Positions 44,469 to 53,069 of a stretch of DNA of 64,000 nt are shown in pieces. Location of the stretch: positions 1 to 64,000 of the forward strand of contig JBKPNX010000096.1 of the NCBI GenBank assembly GCA_046732855.1. Direction: 5' to 3'. Under the pieces are notes generated by a model, which was not told the DNA's origin, made no database searches, and saw only the letters and a program-made list of their open reading frames with translations. Position 1 is the stretch's first letter. Each line of letters opens with the position of its first letter. The stretch comes from JBKPNX01 sp046732855. GTDB lineage: Bacteria > Pseudomonadota > Alphaproteobacteria > Geminicoccales > Geminicoccaceae. A program made the translations under genes and the position numbers.

Positions 44469-46550
44469 ATGTGTGGCATCGTAGGTATGCTGTCGCCCGA
44501 AGCTCGCCGCAGCGAGCTCGAGCTCTCAAGCATCACTCGGCGGATGGCCGACGCTTTGTCGCACCGCGGTCCCGACGACAGCGGCCTCTGGATCGATTCG
44601 AAGGCGGGCGTGGCGCTGGGCCACAGGCGCCTCGCCATCATCGACCTGTCGAGGGAGGGCCATCAGCCGATGCCCTCGGCCTCCGGCCGCTTCGTGATCG
44701 TATTCAATGGTGAGATTTACAATTTCCGAGCGATCGGACGGGAGCTCACCGACCTCGGGTGGCGCTTTCGCGGCCACTCGGACACCGAAGTGCTGCTTGC
44801 GGCTGTCGATCAATGGGGACTTGACGGCGCGTTGCCGAAGCTCGTTGGCATGTTCGCCTTCGCGCTGTGGGACCAAAGCGTACGTGTGATCCACCTCGTG
44901 AGCGATCGGCTTGGCAAGAAGCCGCTCTACTTTGGCTGGATCGGCCGCACGTTCGCATTCGCATCTGAGCTTAAGGCCCTGCACGAACATCCCAGCTTTG
45001 CCCCGGAAATTGATCGTGGCGCCCTGACCTTGCTGCTGCGCCACGGCTGTGTGCCGAGCCCATATTCGATTTACCAGGGTATTTTCAAGCTACCGCCGGG
45101 GAGCCATCTCGCCCTGCCGCTCGCCGATCCGGAAACAGCCATCAGCCGTAATCCTCGTGAGCGCATGCGGGCCTACTGGTCGCTCGCCACGGTCGTGCGC
45201 CAGGCCAGCGCCGATCCGTTCGAGGGTAGCGAGACCGAGGCGGTGGAGCGACTGAGTGAGCTGCTCGGCGATGCGGTGGCCGAACGGACGATAGCCGATG
45301 TGCCACTTGGCGCATTGCTCTCGGGCGGCGTCGATTCCTCGACCGTGGTCGCACTGATGCAAGAGCGGTCGAGCCAGCCGATCAAGACGTTCACGATCGG
45401 CGTTCGCGAATCGACCTACGACGAAGCCGCCGATGCCCGGCGGGTGGCACGTCATCTGGGCACTGAGCACACCGAGCTCTATGTCACGCCGGAGCAGGCT
45501 CAGACAGTCATTCCGCGCCTGCCGGAGATCTACGACGAGCCGTTCGCCGATCGGTCTGGGATCCCGATCTTTCTGGTCGCGCAGCTGGCCCGGCAACACG
45601 TCACGGTAGCGCTCGCCGGCGATGGCGGCGATGAGGTTTTCGGCGGCTACAACCGCCATTTCTATGGTCCGTGGCTGTGGCGCCGCATGGAATTCTGGCC
45701 GCGCTCGGTGCGCAGTCGTGCCGCCCGAGCGCTGGCCGCGATCTCGCCGCACACTTGGGACCTCGCGGCGGAGCAGGTCTACCGCTTCCTACCCCGGTCG
45801 CATCGGCAGCCGATGCCCGGCTACCGTATGCACAAGCTCGCCACACTGCTGGGCGCCGTCGGGCCCGAGGACATCTATCGCAAGCTCACCTCGTATTATG
45901 ACGATCCCACCTCGGTCGTGATCAATGGCTGGGAGCCAGCAACCGTTCTTACTGGTCATGCGTCAATGCCCGAGCACATGGATTTTGCGGCTCGGATGAT
46001 GTATTTGGATTCGCTGACTTTTCTGCCCGACGACATCCTGGTCAAGGTGGATCGGGCGAGCATGGCGGTGAGCCTCGAGGTACGGGCGCCGTTGCTCGAT
46101 CATCGCGTGGTCGAGTTCGCCTGGCAGCTGCCGGGGACGTTGAAAGTACGCCACCGTCAGGGCAAATGGATCCTGCGCCAAATCCTGGATCGCTATGTCC
46201 CAAGACATTTTTTCGATCGGCCCAAACAAGGCATCGACATACCGATCGAAGCCTGGCTGCGCGGACCGTTGCGCGACTGGGCCGAAGCCCTGCTCGAACC
46301 CCGGCGGTTGCGCGGCGAGGGCTTTTTCCACGCCGACCGGGTCCGCCAGATCTGGGCCGAGCACCTGTCCGGCGCCCGCAACCTCGACTTCTGCCTGTGG
46401 GCCGTGCTGATGTTTCAGGCGTGGCGGGAGCATTGGCTGCCCGACACCGCGGCGGCCAGCCTTGGCGCCGCGCGGCGCGCCCATGCCGACGGCCAAGCGG
46501 CGCCGCCTGCGTCAGCGGAGCGCGGCGCGGCGGCGACCGCGACCTGGTAG
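44469..46550 (+). CDS. asnB: Asparagine synthase (glutamine-hydrolysing) family amidotransferase
   Basis: The protein is 693 residues. ATG 44469 places the catalytic Cys at position 2 (MCGIVGML), so the GTG three bases earlier is not used. The N-terminal class II glutaminase domain contains SHRGPDDSG, VFNGEIYN and GHSDTEVLLA; the synthetase domain has the ATP PP-loop LLSGGVDSSTV near 284. A C-terminal tail of about 35 low-complexity residues is extra. In polysaccharide loci such AsnB-like proteins (for example WbpS) may amidate a uronic acid, and a UDP-HexNAc dehydrogenase that makes uronates is 2 kb away. The role in asparagine supply cannot be excluded. Confidence 0.9.
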   Translation: MCGIVGMLSPEARRSELELSSITRRMADALSHRGPDDSGLWIDSKAGVALGHRRLAIIDLSREGHQPMPSASGRFVIVFNGEIYNFRAIGRELTDLGWRFRGHSDTEVLLAAVDQWGLDGALPKLVGMFAFALWDQSVRVIHLVSDRLGKKPLYFGWIGRTFAFASELKALHEHPSFAPEIDRGALTLLLRHGCVPSPYSIYQGIFKLPPGSHLALPLADPETAISRNPRERMRAYWSLATVVRQASADPFEGSETEAVERLSELLGDAVAERTIADVPLGALLSGGVDSSTVVALMQERSSQPIKTFTIGVRESTYDEAADARRVARHLGTEHTELYVTPEQAQTVIPRLPEIYDEPFADRSGIPIFLVAQLARQHVTVALAGDGGDEVFGGYNRHFYGPWLWRRMEFWPRSVRSRAARALAAISPHTWDLAAEQVYRFLPRSHRQPMPGYRMHKLATLLGAVGPEDIYRKLTSYYDDPTSVVINGWEPATVLTGHASMPEHMDFAARMMYLDSLTFLPDDILVKVDRASMAVSLEVRAPLLDHRVVEFAWQLPGTLKVRHRQGKWILRQILDRYVPRHFFDRPKQGIDIPIEAWLRGPLRDWAEALLEPRRLRGEGFFHADRVRQIWAEHLSGARNLDFCLWAVLMFQAWREHWLPDTAAASLGAARRAHADGQAAPPASAERGAAATATW

Positions 46551-46566
46551 CGCAAGGGCTGTCGTC

Positions 46567-47532
46567 GTGGCCGGCCTCCTGAGGACCTTCCTCGACGGGC
46601 AGATCGCGCTCAGTCGGGCGTTCGACCGCTGGCTGCCCGAGAAATACTCGATCGATGGCAACACCGACTTTAAAGACAGCATTCTGCCGCACTATCTGAC
46701 GCGGGACATCGTCGTCTACGATGTCGGGGCCGGCAGCCGGCCATATGTGGACGTCGCGCTAAAGAAGAATCAAAACCTCAAAGTCGTCGGTCTGGACATC
46801 GACGCAAACGAGCTGAACGCCGCGCCGCGGGGCTCCTATGATGCTACGGTGTGCGCCGACCTCATGGTGTATCGTGGTCGCAATGACGCCGATCTGGTCA
46901 TCTGTCAGGCGGCCCTGGAGCATGTCCGCGACACCGAGAAGGCCTTCGCTGCGCTTGCCACCATCGCGAAGCCGGGCGGCCGGGTCGCGGTCTTCGTGCC
47001 CTCGCGCAACGCCGTGTTCGCCCGCCTCAACCTGCTCCTGCCCGAGCGCGTGAAGCACTTTCTTCTCTTCAGCATCTTCCCTCACAAGCAGCGGATGCAC
47101 GAAGGTTTCGAGGCTTACTATGACAAGTGCACCCCAAAGGACTTCGCCCGCATGGCGAGCAGGTACGGGTTTCAGATCGAACTGCAGAAGTCGTATTTCA
47201 TGAGCTCGTACCTTTCGTTCTTCGCGCCCGCCTATGTGCTATGGCGATTGTGGATCCTGGTCTTCCATGCCGTGGCAGGAGCACAGGCGGCGGAGACGTT
47301 CGCCATGGTGCTCAGGTTGAGCAGGCTGCCGGCAGGTCACTTAGCTGCGCACGGAAACGACGAGTATGGCCGTTTGGATCAGGGTGAGCGCCAGAAGCCT
47401 CCCGCCGTGATGACGCACGACGGCGGCGTGGCACCGCCACCGCCCGCCTCAGGCGCCGCGGCGTCGTCGCAGGTCAGGTCGGGCGCGAGGGTGCCTGGAG
47501 GCGCATCAGCCGCAACAGCATGCCGCGGCTGA
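46567..47532 (+). CDS. Class I SAM-dependent methyltransferase of the polysaccharide locus
   Basis: The product is 321 residues from GTG 46567, chosen because AAGGG is eight bases upstream and 17 bases after the asnB stop. The core contains IVVYDVGAGSRPYVDVAL, VVGLDIDANELNAAPRG, a DLVICQAALEHVRDTEKAFA motif V-VI region and GGRVAVFVPSRNAVFARLNLL. After about residue 270 the sequence becomes a low-complexity, Ala/Pro-rich tail, overlapping the 3' end of the convergent glycosyltransferase by 59 bases. That tail may be an artefact of loss of an earlier stop. Likely methylates a sugar of the glycan. Confidence 0.82.
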   Translation: MAGLLRTFLDGQIALSRAFDRWLPEKYSIDGNTDFKDSILPHYLTRDIVVYDVGAGSRPYVDVALKKNQNLKVVGLDIDANELNAAPRGSYDATVCADLMVYRGRNDADLVICQAALEHVRDTEKAFAALATIAKPGGRVAVFVPSRNAVFARLNLLLPERVKHFLLFSIFPHKQRMHEGFEAYYDKCTPKDFARMASRYGFQIELQKSYFMSSYLSFFAPAYVLWRLWILVFHAVAGAQAAETFAMVLRLSRLPAGHLAAHGNDEYGRLDQGERQKPPAVMTHDGGVAPPPPASGAAASSQVRSGARVPGGASAATACRG

Positions 47533-48310
47533 TGCACAGCAGCGCGAGGCTGCGCGCGATCCCCAGATAGGCATGGATCGAACGCGGATCGAAGTGGGCG
47601 AACTGAAGCCGTAGCCGGCTGATGCCAAGCCGGAGGCGGCGGGCGGTGATCGACGACGTCGTCTCTTCCTTGCGCAAGGCAACCTGCTCGAGATTAGCAA
47701 GCTTCCAGGTGCGGGACACGCGCAGCCACATTTCGTAATCTTCGCTGCCGGGGTAGTCATCGGCGTACAATCCGACAGCTCTGAGTGCGGCCGTGCGCAT
47801 CATGACCGAGGGATGACACATCGGGTTTCGGTAATACAACTGCCGTAGCAAAGCGTCATGACGGGTCGGTGGCCGAAACACGTGCAGATGTGCACCCTGT
47901 TCGTCGATCATATCCGCGTGCGTGCCCACCACCGCATGGTCTGGATGCTGGTCGAGGAACGCCATCTGGGCATTGAATCGTCCCGGTAAGCTGATGTCAC
48001 CGGCGTCGAGGCGACCCACGTACTCGAACCGCTCCTTCATGATGGCTTCGAGTCCGAGGTTCAGCGCTTGGGTGATTCCCCGGTTGTGCGGCAGGCGGAA
48101 CCAGCGCACAGGAAACGGTAGGCCCTGCGGCACGGTGAGCGCTGGCTCACTGCCATCATCGACGACGAAAACCTCGAACTCGGCCCCGTCCTCCGTCAGC
48201 GACAAAAGGCTGCACTCGAGAGCGCGCTGAGCGTTGTACACAGGGATCAGTACGGCAAGCCGGAGCCGACCTGGCGGACCGGCGTCCGGCGATCTGGCGG
48301 AGAGAGACAT
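47474..48310 (-). CDS. Glycosyltransferase family 2
   Basis: This inverting glycosyltransferase is 278 residues from ATG 48310 (a GTG at 48352 would add 14). The GT-A fold is clear: RLAVLIPVYNAQRALECSLLSL, FEVFVVDDGSEP, HNRGITQALNLGL, the DXD-like GRLDAGDIS, and a SEDYEMWLRVSR acceptor motif. It is transcribed opposite to its neighbours and its 3' end overlaps the methyltransferase by 59 bases, which suggests antisense interference or a recently inverted segment. Confidence 0.9.
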   Translation of the reverse strand: MSLSARSPDAGPPGRLRLAVLIPVYNAQRALECSLLSLTEDGAEFEVFVVDDGSEPALTVPQGLPFPVRWFRLPHNRGITQALNLGLEAIMKERFEYVGRLDAGDISLPGRFNAQMAFLDQHPDHAVVGTHADMIDEQGAHLHVFRPPTRHDALLRQLYYRNPMCHPSVMMRTAALRAVGLYADDYPGSEDYEMWLRVSRTWKLANLEQVALRKEETTSSITARRLRLGISRLRLQFAHFDPRSIHAYLGIARSLALLCISRGMLLRLMRLQAPSRPT

Positions 48311-48486
48311 GCCGCGTATTGCTGTTCGATCTACCTCGCTTGATCGGCGCACCCAGTACTCCCCAGAACCGAAGCCGATTTGGCAGAGGAGCCTCTCCGG
48401 TACGGTGGTGACGGTTTATCGCGCCGGCCGTTGATGGTAAATAAATTAGGTGCGGTGATCAGCTAGCGACGACGGGACTGGGGCAG
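48311..48486. promoter_or_regulatory. Divergent promoter region, GT2 / UDP-sugar dehydrogenase
   Basis: About 175 bases between divergent starts. It includes an AT-rich stretch TGGTAAATAAATTAGG near 48433-48450, unusual in this GC-rich window and a likely promoter core for the dehydrogenase. I cannot assign both boxes. Confidence 0.35.
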
Positions 48487-49821
48487 ATGGCACTTGAGTC
48501 AACATCCAGAGGCGATCCTTCGCAAAGCTTCAGCAGCAGTTCCGGAGAGCACCGATTGGGCACGTCCAAGATCGCCGTGGTCGGCCTGGGCTACGTCGGC
48601 CTGCCGCTCGCCGTGGCCCTGGCCAGGCACGGTCCGGTCACCGGCTACGACCATGACCCTCGGCGCATCGATGAGCTGAGCACCGGCCACGACCGCACCG
48701 GCGAGGCCACTACCGAAGCGCTCGCCGCGGCAGCGATCAGGTTGACCGCCGACAGCTCCGCCCTGGTCGGCCACGACGTCTACATCATCACCGTGCCGAC
48801 CCCGATCGACCGCGACCAAGTGCCCGACCTGTCGGCGGTGCGCGCCGCCTGCCGGACGATCGGCAGCGTGCTGTCGGCGGGCGCAGTCGTGGTCCTTGAG
48901 AGCACGGTCTATCCGGGCGCGACCGAGGAGGTCGTCGGCCCGGCGCTCGAGGCAGCATCGGGGCTGCGCTGCGGCGTCGATTTCTTCCTCGGCTACTCGC
49001 CCGAGCGGATCAACCCGGGCGACCGGCAGCATACGATCGAGCGCCTGACCAAGGTGGTCGCCGGACAGACCGAGGCGGTGACGGAGCGGCTCGCCGCGAT
49101 GTATCGGCGGATCACCGGGGGCCACGTGTTCGTCGCGCGAGACATCCGCACCGCGGAGGCGGCGAAGGCGATCGAGAATGCGCAGCGCGACATCAACATC
49201 GCGTTCGTCAACGAGGTGGCGATGATCTGCCAGCGGCTCGGCCTGTCCGTCCACGACGTGCTCGACGCCGCGCGCACCAAGTGGAACTTCCTCGATTTCC
49301 GGCCCGGGCTGGTCGGCGGCCACTGCATCGGCGTCGACCCGTTCTATCTCGCCCATAAGGCCCGGGCGGTCGGCCACGAGCCGCACGTCATCGTGGCGGG
49401 GCGTGCGGTCAACGACGCGATGCCGGGCTTCATCGCCGAGCGGCTCGCGGCACAGCTGGCGCCCGGCGCGAGCATCCTGATGCTCGGCCTGACCTTCAAG
49501 GAGAACGTCCCGGACCTGCGCAATTCCAAGGCGGCCGAGCTGGCGCTTGGAATGATCGCGCGCGGCTTTGACCTCACGATGCATGACCCGCTCGCCGATC
49601 CCGCAGAGGCCGAGGCCCGGTACCGCCTGACCGCGCTCTCGGCGCTGCCGGAGGGCCAGGCCTTCGATGCGGTGCTCGGGGCGGTGCCGCATCGCGCCTA
49701 TGCCAGACTGGACGCCACCCGGCTGATCGCTCTGCTGCGGCCAAGCGGGCTGCTCGCCGATCTCAAGGGCATGTGGCGCGAGCTGCGGCTGCCCGACCGG
49801 ATCCGCCGCTGGACCCTCTGA
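48487..49821 (+). CDS. UDP-N-acetyl-hexosamine 6-dehydrogenase (TviB/WbpO-like)
   Basis: This NAD-dependent nucleotide-sugar dehydrogenase is 444 residues. The Rossmann motif KIAVVGLGYVGLPLA places GLGYVG at 33-38. TVPTPID, ESTVYPGATEE, GYSPERINPGD and KAIENAQRDINIAFVNE follow, then the catalytic thiol Cys280 in GLVGGHCIGVDPFYLA. The YSPERINPGD and AQRDINIAFVNE signatures mark the TviB/WbpO/WecC group, which oxidises UDP-GlcNAc or UDP-GalNAc to the uronic acid. It would supply a HexNAcA building block for this glycan. The N-terminal 25 residues are a low-complexity extension. Confidence 0.92.
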   Translation: MALESTSRGDPSQSFSSSSGEHRLGTSKIAVVGLGYVGLPLAVALARHGPVTGYDHDPRRIDELSTGHDRTGEATTEALAAAAIRLTADSSALVGHDVYIITVPTPIDRDQVPDLSAVRAACRTIGSVLSAGAVVVLESTVYPGATEEVVGPALEAASGLRCGVDFFLGYSPERINPGDRQHTIERLTKVVAGQTEAVTERLAAMYRRITGGHVFVARDIRTAEAAKAIENAQRDINIAFVNEVAMICQRLGLSVHDVLDAARTKWNFLDFRPGLVGGHCIGVDPFYLAHKARAVGHEPHVIVAGRAVNDAMPGFIAERLAAQLAPGASILMLGLTFKENVPDLRNSKAAELALGMIARGFDLTMHDPLADPAEAEARYRLTALSALPEGQAFDAVLGAVPHRAYARLDATRLIALLRPSGLLADLKGMWRELRLPDRIRRWTL

Positions 49822-50400
49822 GGCGCATGGCAGGCTTAGTGGCGTAGGTCTGCCAGCCCGTGCACGGCGGGCCTGGGCTGTGCCCCCTTCCTGAAGGAAG
49901 TCGCATATTGATCCAGTATGACAATGAGCCCGCAGGAACGGCTGTCCCTTCGTGCCAGACAGCTCGCAATTCCCTGAGCCCAAGCCCCTCTAAACAGGCG
50001 GCTCAACGTCCTTGGCGCTGCCGCTGCCACAGCCGCTCGGCTTCAGCCAAGGCATGGTTCTTCACATTTTGCCGAGTAAACGTGAATGGACCTGTGCCGG
50101 CGATCGGCGCATGCTCCGTAAAGAGAGTACCGCGATGGTACGCTCTTCCGTGGCACCTCCCTTTGACGATTAGGCACATCGATCCTCAGACCGGCGCGGG
50201 CTACCTCAAGCACCGACGCCTTGGACTGGTCCGGTAGACGCATCGAGCACCGCTTCACCGCAGCGCAGATTCGGGTAGACGATGACTGAGGCAGGGCTGG
50301 CGGAGATCACGTACAGCTCGATCTTTTGCGACCCTTGCGCTCCGGGCCGCAAGCGCGCCGGGGCAGACGGTTTGCTTGGACTGGACACGAAGGGCCCGGG
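49822..50400. other. Long intergenic region with scraps of coding-like sequence
   Basis: The 579 bases hold no complete gene. On the minus strand, 50206-50340 reads KIELYVISASPASVIVYPNL and onward with strongly GC-biased third positions, and 50003-50179 is a short ORF with an ATG. Both look protein-like, but I recognise neither; they may be remnants of one decayed gene. The upstream signals of the ligase gene must also lie here. Confidence 0.4.
50003..50179 (-). CDS. Putative 58-residue small ORF, possibly a remnant
   Basis: The ORF starts at ATG 50179 with GAGG four bases upstream and reads MCLIVKGRCHGRAYHRGTLF, then a PFTFTRQNVKNHALAEAE stretch and an RLWQRQRQGR end. It has no family match known to me and no signal peptide. 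Codon choice is only weakly biased. It may be the tail of a decayed gene whose earlier part is at 50206-50340. Confidence 0.25.
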   Translation of the reverse strand: MCLIVKGRCHGRAYHRGTLFTEHAPIAGTGPFTFTRQNVKNHALAEAERLWQRQRQGR

Positions 50401-51690
50401 ATGAAGCGCTTCGTTGCCGTCTGGGGGGCTGTCGCGGTGGTTCTGACGAGTGCGACCCAGCTGCGCTTGGCCGCGGTCCCGGTCGGACCGGGCGAAGTGC
50501 TGCTGGCCATCTGGCTCCTGTTCGTCGCGATCCTGCTGTTGCGCGGGCAACGGATCGTCCTCGGAGCGGTGTTTCGCGGGTTGTTGGTCTACTGGCTGGT
50601 CGCTGTTTTGCTGCTCAGCCTCGGCACGCTGATGGCGTTGAGCCAGAACAGGTTGGATTGGTCGAACTGGATGCATCATGGCATCGCCCTGATCCTCGGC
50701 GCGTTTCTGACCTGCTTTCTGGCGATACGCCTGCCGGGCCAGGGCGACGACGACTACTACCTGCTCGTGGCGCGGACCGCCTTATTTAGCTCCTTTGTGA
50801 CCGGCACAGCTCTCCTGGTCGCCGCCCTTGTTGCGCCGAGCCTGGGGCCGATCCAGCCTTGGTACGGCCCCCGCTTTCGCGGCTGGGCGGAGAACCCGAA
50901 TCAGATGGCGTTGATGGTGGTGGGGATGCCGTTTCTCGGCTGGCATCTGCTCCGCCAGACGCAGCGCCTGGGCGCGAAAGTCATGTACGGGCTTGCCATC
51001 CTCGGCTGCGTCTGGGTCGGTCTCGCCACCTGGAGTGACGCCCTTCAGGTCGCTTGGCTCGGGGCGCTGGCTGTGATTGGCTTCGTGCTCTGGTGCCGTG
51101 CGTTGCGGCGCAGCTCCGGCCCGCTCATGTACCTCACCCACCTGATCGTGCCCGCGCTCATGCTGACGCTGGGCATCGGGCTTGGCGAGCAGCTGCTGAC
51201 GCGCTTCGAGGGGATCGGAGAGGGGGTGTACAGTGAGGGCGGCCAAGGCGATACCAGGATGGCTACCTGGGAGAACGGACTGCGCGCAATCGAACATTCG
51301 CCGCTGGTCGGTTTCGGTCCGGGGTCGTATTCCGGCCTTGCTGCGCCTTTTCAAGGCTTTGAGGCGCACAATACCTACATCGACTGGGGCATGAGCACGG
51401 GCGCGCTGGGCGTCGCCCTCCTAGTCGCGCTTCTGGCTTGGTCGGCCTGGCGGGCCTGGCGGACGAGATCGTTCGCTCTCCTGGCTGGGCTCGGTGCGCT
51501 CTTCATCTTCACCATCTTCCACTATTCCCTGCGCCAGCCGATCTACTGGCTGTTGCTCGTGCTGATGCTGCGGCTGATCGAGCGGCGCGCCGATCTCGTA
51601 CCACGCCAGGCCACGCGATCACTGTCTCGCTCGGGCAATTTTCCCCTGCGCCCAGCGTGGCAGACCCCACCTCAGGCGAACACTCATTGA
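50401..51690 (+). CDS. O-antigen ligase/polymerase family membrane protein
   Basis: This inner-membrane protein is 429 residues from ATG 50401 (AAGGG six bases upstream) with about 10-12 hydrophobic helices. The large periplasmic loop of the Wzy_C/WaaL family is present, including RMATWENGLRAIEHSPLVGFGPGSY and AHNTYIDWGMSTG. It either polymerises flipped repeat units or ligates the glycan to an acceptor; sequence alone cannot separate these. A fragment of a second, similar gene is at 52922-53069. Confidence 0.88.
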   Translation: MKRFVAVWGAVAVVLTSATQLRLAAVPVGPGEVLLAIWLLFVAILLLRGQRIVLGAVFRGLLVYWLVAVLLLSLGTLMALSQNRLDWSNWMHHGIALILGAFLTCFLAIRLPGQGDDDYYLLVARTALFSSFVTGTALLVAALVAPSLGPIQPWYGPRFRGWAENPNQMALMVVGMPFLGWHLLRQTQRLGAKVMYGLAILGCVWVGLATWSDALQVAWLGALAVIGFVLWCRALRRSSGPLMYLTHLIVPALMLTLGIGLGEQLLTRFEGIGEGVYSEGGQGDTRMATWENGLRAIEHSPLVGFGPGSYSGLAAPFQGFEAHNTYIDWGMSTGALGVALLVALLAWSAWRAWRTRSFALLAGLGALFIFTIFHYSLRQPIYWLLLVLMLRLIERRADLVPRQATRSLSRSGNFPLRPAWQTPPQANTH

Positions 51691-51799
51691 GATGTGCGCA
51701 GCCGGAGCGATGGTCCACGGACCTGGACAGCTCATCTGGACAGCCTCTCCGGGCGGGCTGGACACTGATGGACTGACGCACTGGTAAATTTAGCAAGCA

Positions 51800-52822
51800 A
51801 TGTTGAGGCGGCTGCTAAAGGGCATTGCTACGACCGCTATCGTGGGAGCCATCTTCCTCGTGCTACTCGAAGTCGTCGGACGCGTCTTTGATCCATTCGG
51901 CATTTCCTACTACCCCAACACGGCTGCCTATTTAGACACGATGATCATGGAGGAGCCTATCGGCTACCGCAACCGCCCGAACCTCAGAGGTGAGTTTTGG
52001 GGGGCCCCAGTGTCCATCAACTCGTTGGGGCTACGTGGCGATGAGGTCGATCTCGAGCCCGCCGAAAACGAAGTGCGAATTCTCTTACTCGGCGACTCGC
52101 TGGTGTTTGGCGTCGGTCTCTCGGATCAATACACGATACCGCGCCAGCTCGAGCAACAGCTCAATCGCACTTCGCAAGGAGTCGTCTACAGAGTCATCAA
52201 TATGGGTGTACCGTCCTACAACACAGAGCAGGAGCTCATTCAGCTCCGGACGGTAGGTCTCTCGCTAAATCCGGATCTCGTGTTGTTGATCTTCACCGAC
52301 AATGACCTTCAGCCGAAGATGTGGGTGTTCGACCGCCGGAAGTCGATGCTCGTGAATTTCGTGCAGCGTAGCTATGCGCTGTCCCTCGTGGCGCTTCTCT
52401 ATTGGGACCTGAACGCCTTGTTGACCGGGTACAGCGACCGCGTGCCTTACCTCCAAAATCGCGATGAGCATCCGAGATGGCCGGTTGTTGAAGCCGCCCT
52501 CACCCAGATATTGGATCTTTGCAGGGAGCGGAAAACGCCCTTTGTCCTGTTCAGCCGGGAGACTTCGCCCCGGATCGAGGCGATCGCCGCTGATCTGGGC
52601 GTGCCGTTCGTCGACCTGCAACCGCTGCTCGATGATCCGCGCTGGAACAAACCGGGCGTGGCGCTCAGCGTGTCGCAGATCGACACCCACCCAAACCGGC
52701 TCGGCGGCGAGATGTACAGCACGCTGATCCGCGAAGCTCTGGAGCATCTGGAGGTCCTCCCAAGGATCCCGACGCGCGCGCACTCGAAAGGCGCGGAACC
52801 TTTGAGGCCTGATCGCCCGTGA
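51800..52822 (+). CDS. SGNH/GDSL hydrolase-like membrane-anchored protein
   Basis: The protein is 340 residues with one N-terminal membrane segment (TTAIVGAIFLVLLEVVG). The SGNH fold is marked by the block I Ser in ILLLGDSLVFGVGLSD (about 95-110), Asn in INMGVPSYNTEQE, and the catalytic DxxH in IDTHPNRLGGEM near 292-303. Proteins like this in polysaccharide loci act as glycan O-acyl esterases or transferases on the periplasmic face. It lies 109 bases after the ligase gene on the same strand. Confidence 0.85.
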   Translation: MLRRLLKGIATTAIVGAIFLVLLEVVGRVFDPFGISYYPNTAAYLDTMIMEEPIGYRNRPNLRGEFWGAPVSINSLGLRGDEVDLEPAENEVRILLLGDSLVFGVGLSDQYTIPRQLEQQLNRTSQGVVYRVINMGVPSYNTEQELIQLRTVGLSLNPDLVLLIFTDNDLQPKMWVFDRRKSMLVNFVQRSYALSLVALLYWDLNALLTGYSDRVPYLQNRDEHPRWPVVEAALTQILDLCRERKTPFVLFSRETSPRIEAIAADLGVPFVDLQPLLDDPRWNKPGVALSVSQIDTHPNRLGGEMYSTLIREALEHLEVLPRIPTRAHSKGAEPLRPDRP

Positions 52823-52921
52823 ACTGGGCGAGGAAGATCGCCGGCCCGTTAATCGTCTTCATGCGCGCCTGCCTCGCGGCGTGTGCCTCCTTAAGGCACA
52901 TGGCGAGTCTTCTTATGCAGC

Positions 52922-53069
52922 ATGGTTCTGTGCCCCGTCTTCCGCGTGCTCCTCTTCTACTGGCTTGCTGCAGCCGCGCTACTCGGCGTGGGTGCGATGA
53001 TGGCAGTGGTCAAGCGCAAGGTGGACGCGAGTGCCGGTGGAGGTCTTATCCATGATGCGGTGGCGACCA
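52922..53069 (+). pseudogene. Fragment of a second O-antigen ligase-like gene
   Basis: From ATG 52922 the frame reads VFRVLLFYWLAAAALLGVGA then MMAVVKRK and LIHDAVATI. This lines up with VFRGLLVYWLVAVLLLSLGT, LMALSQNR and WMHHGIALIL in the intact ligase at 50401. After about 50 codons similarity ends and the frame runs antisense into the neighbouring SGNH gene. It is a residue of a paralogous ligase/polymerase lost by deletion. Confidence 0.7.

Noticed and set aside
49886..49902. CTTCCTGAAGGAAG hairpin as a terminator after the UDP-sugar dehydrogenase
   Set aside because: The stem is only five pairs and there is no following T-run.
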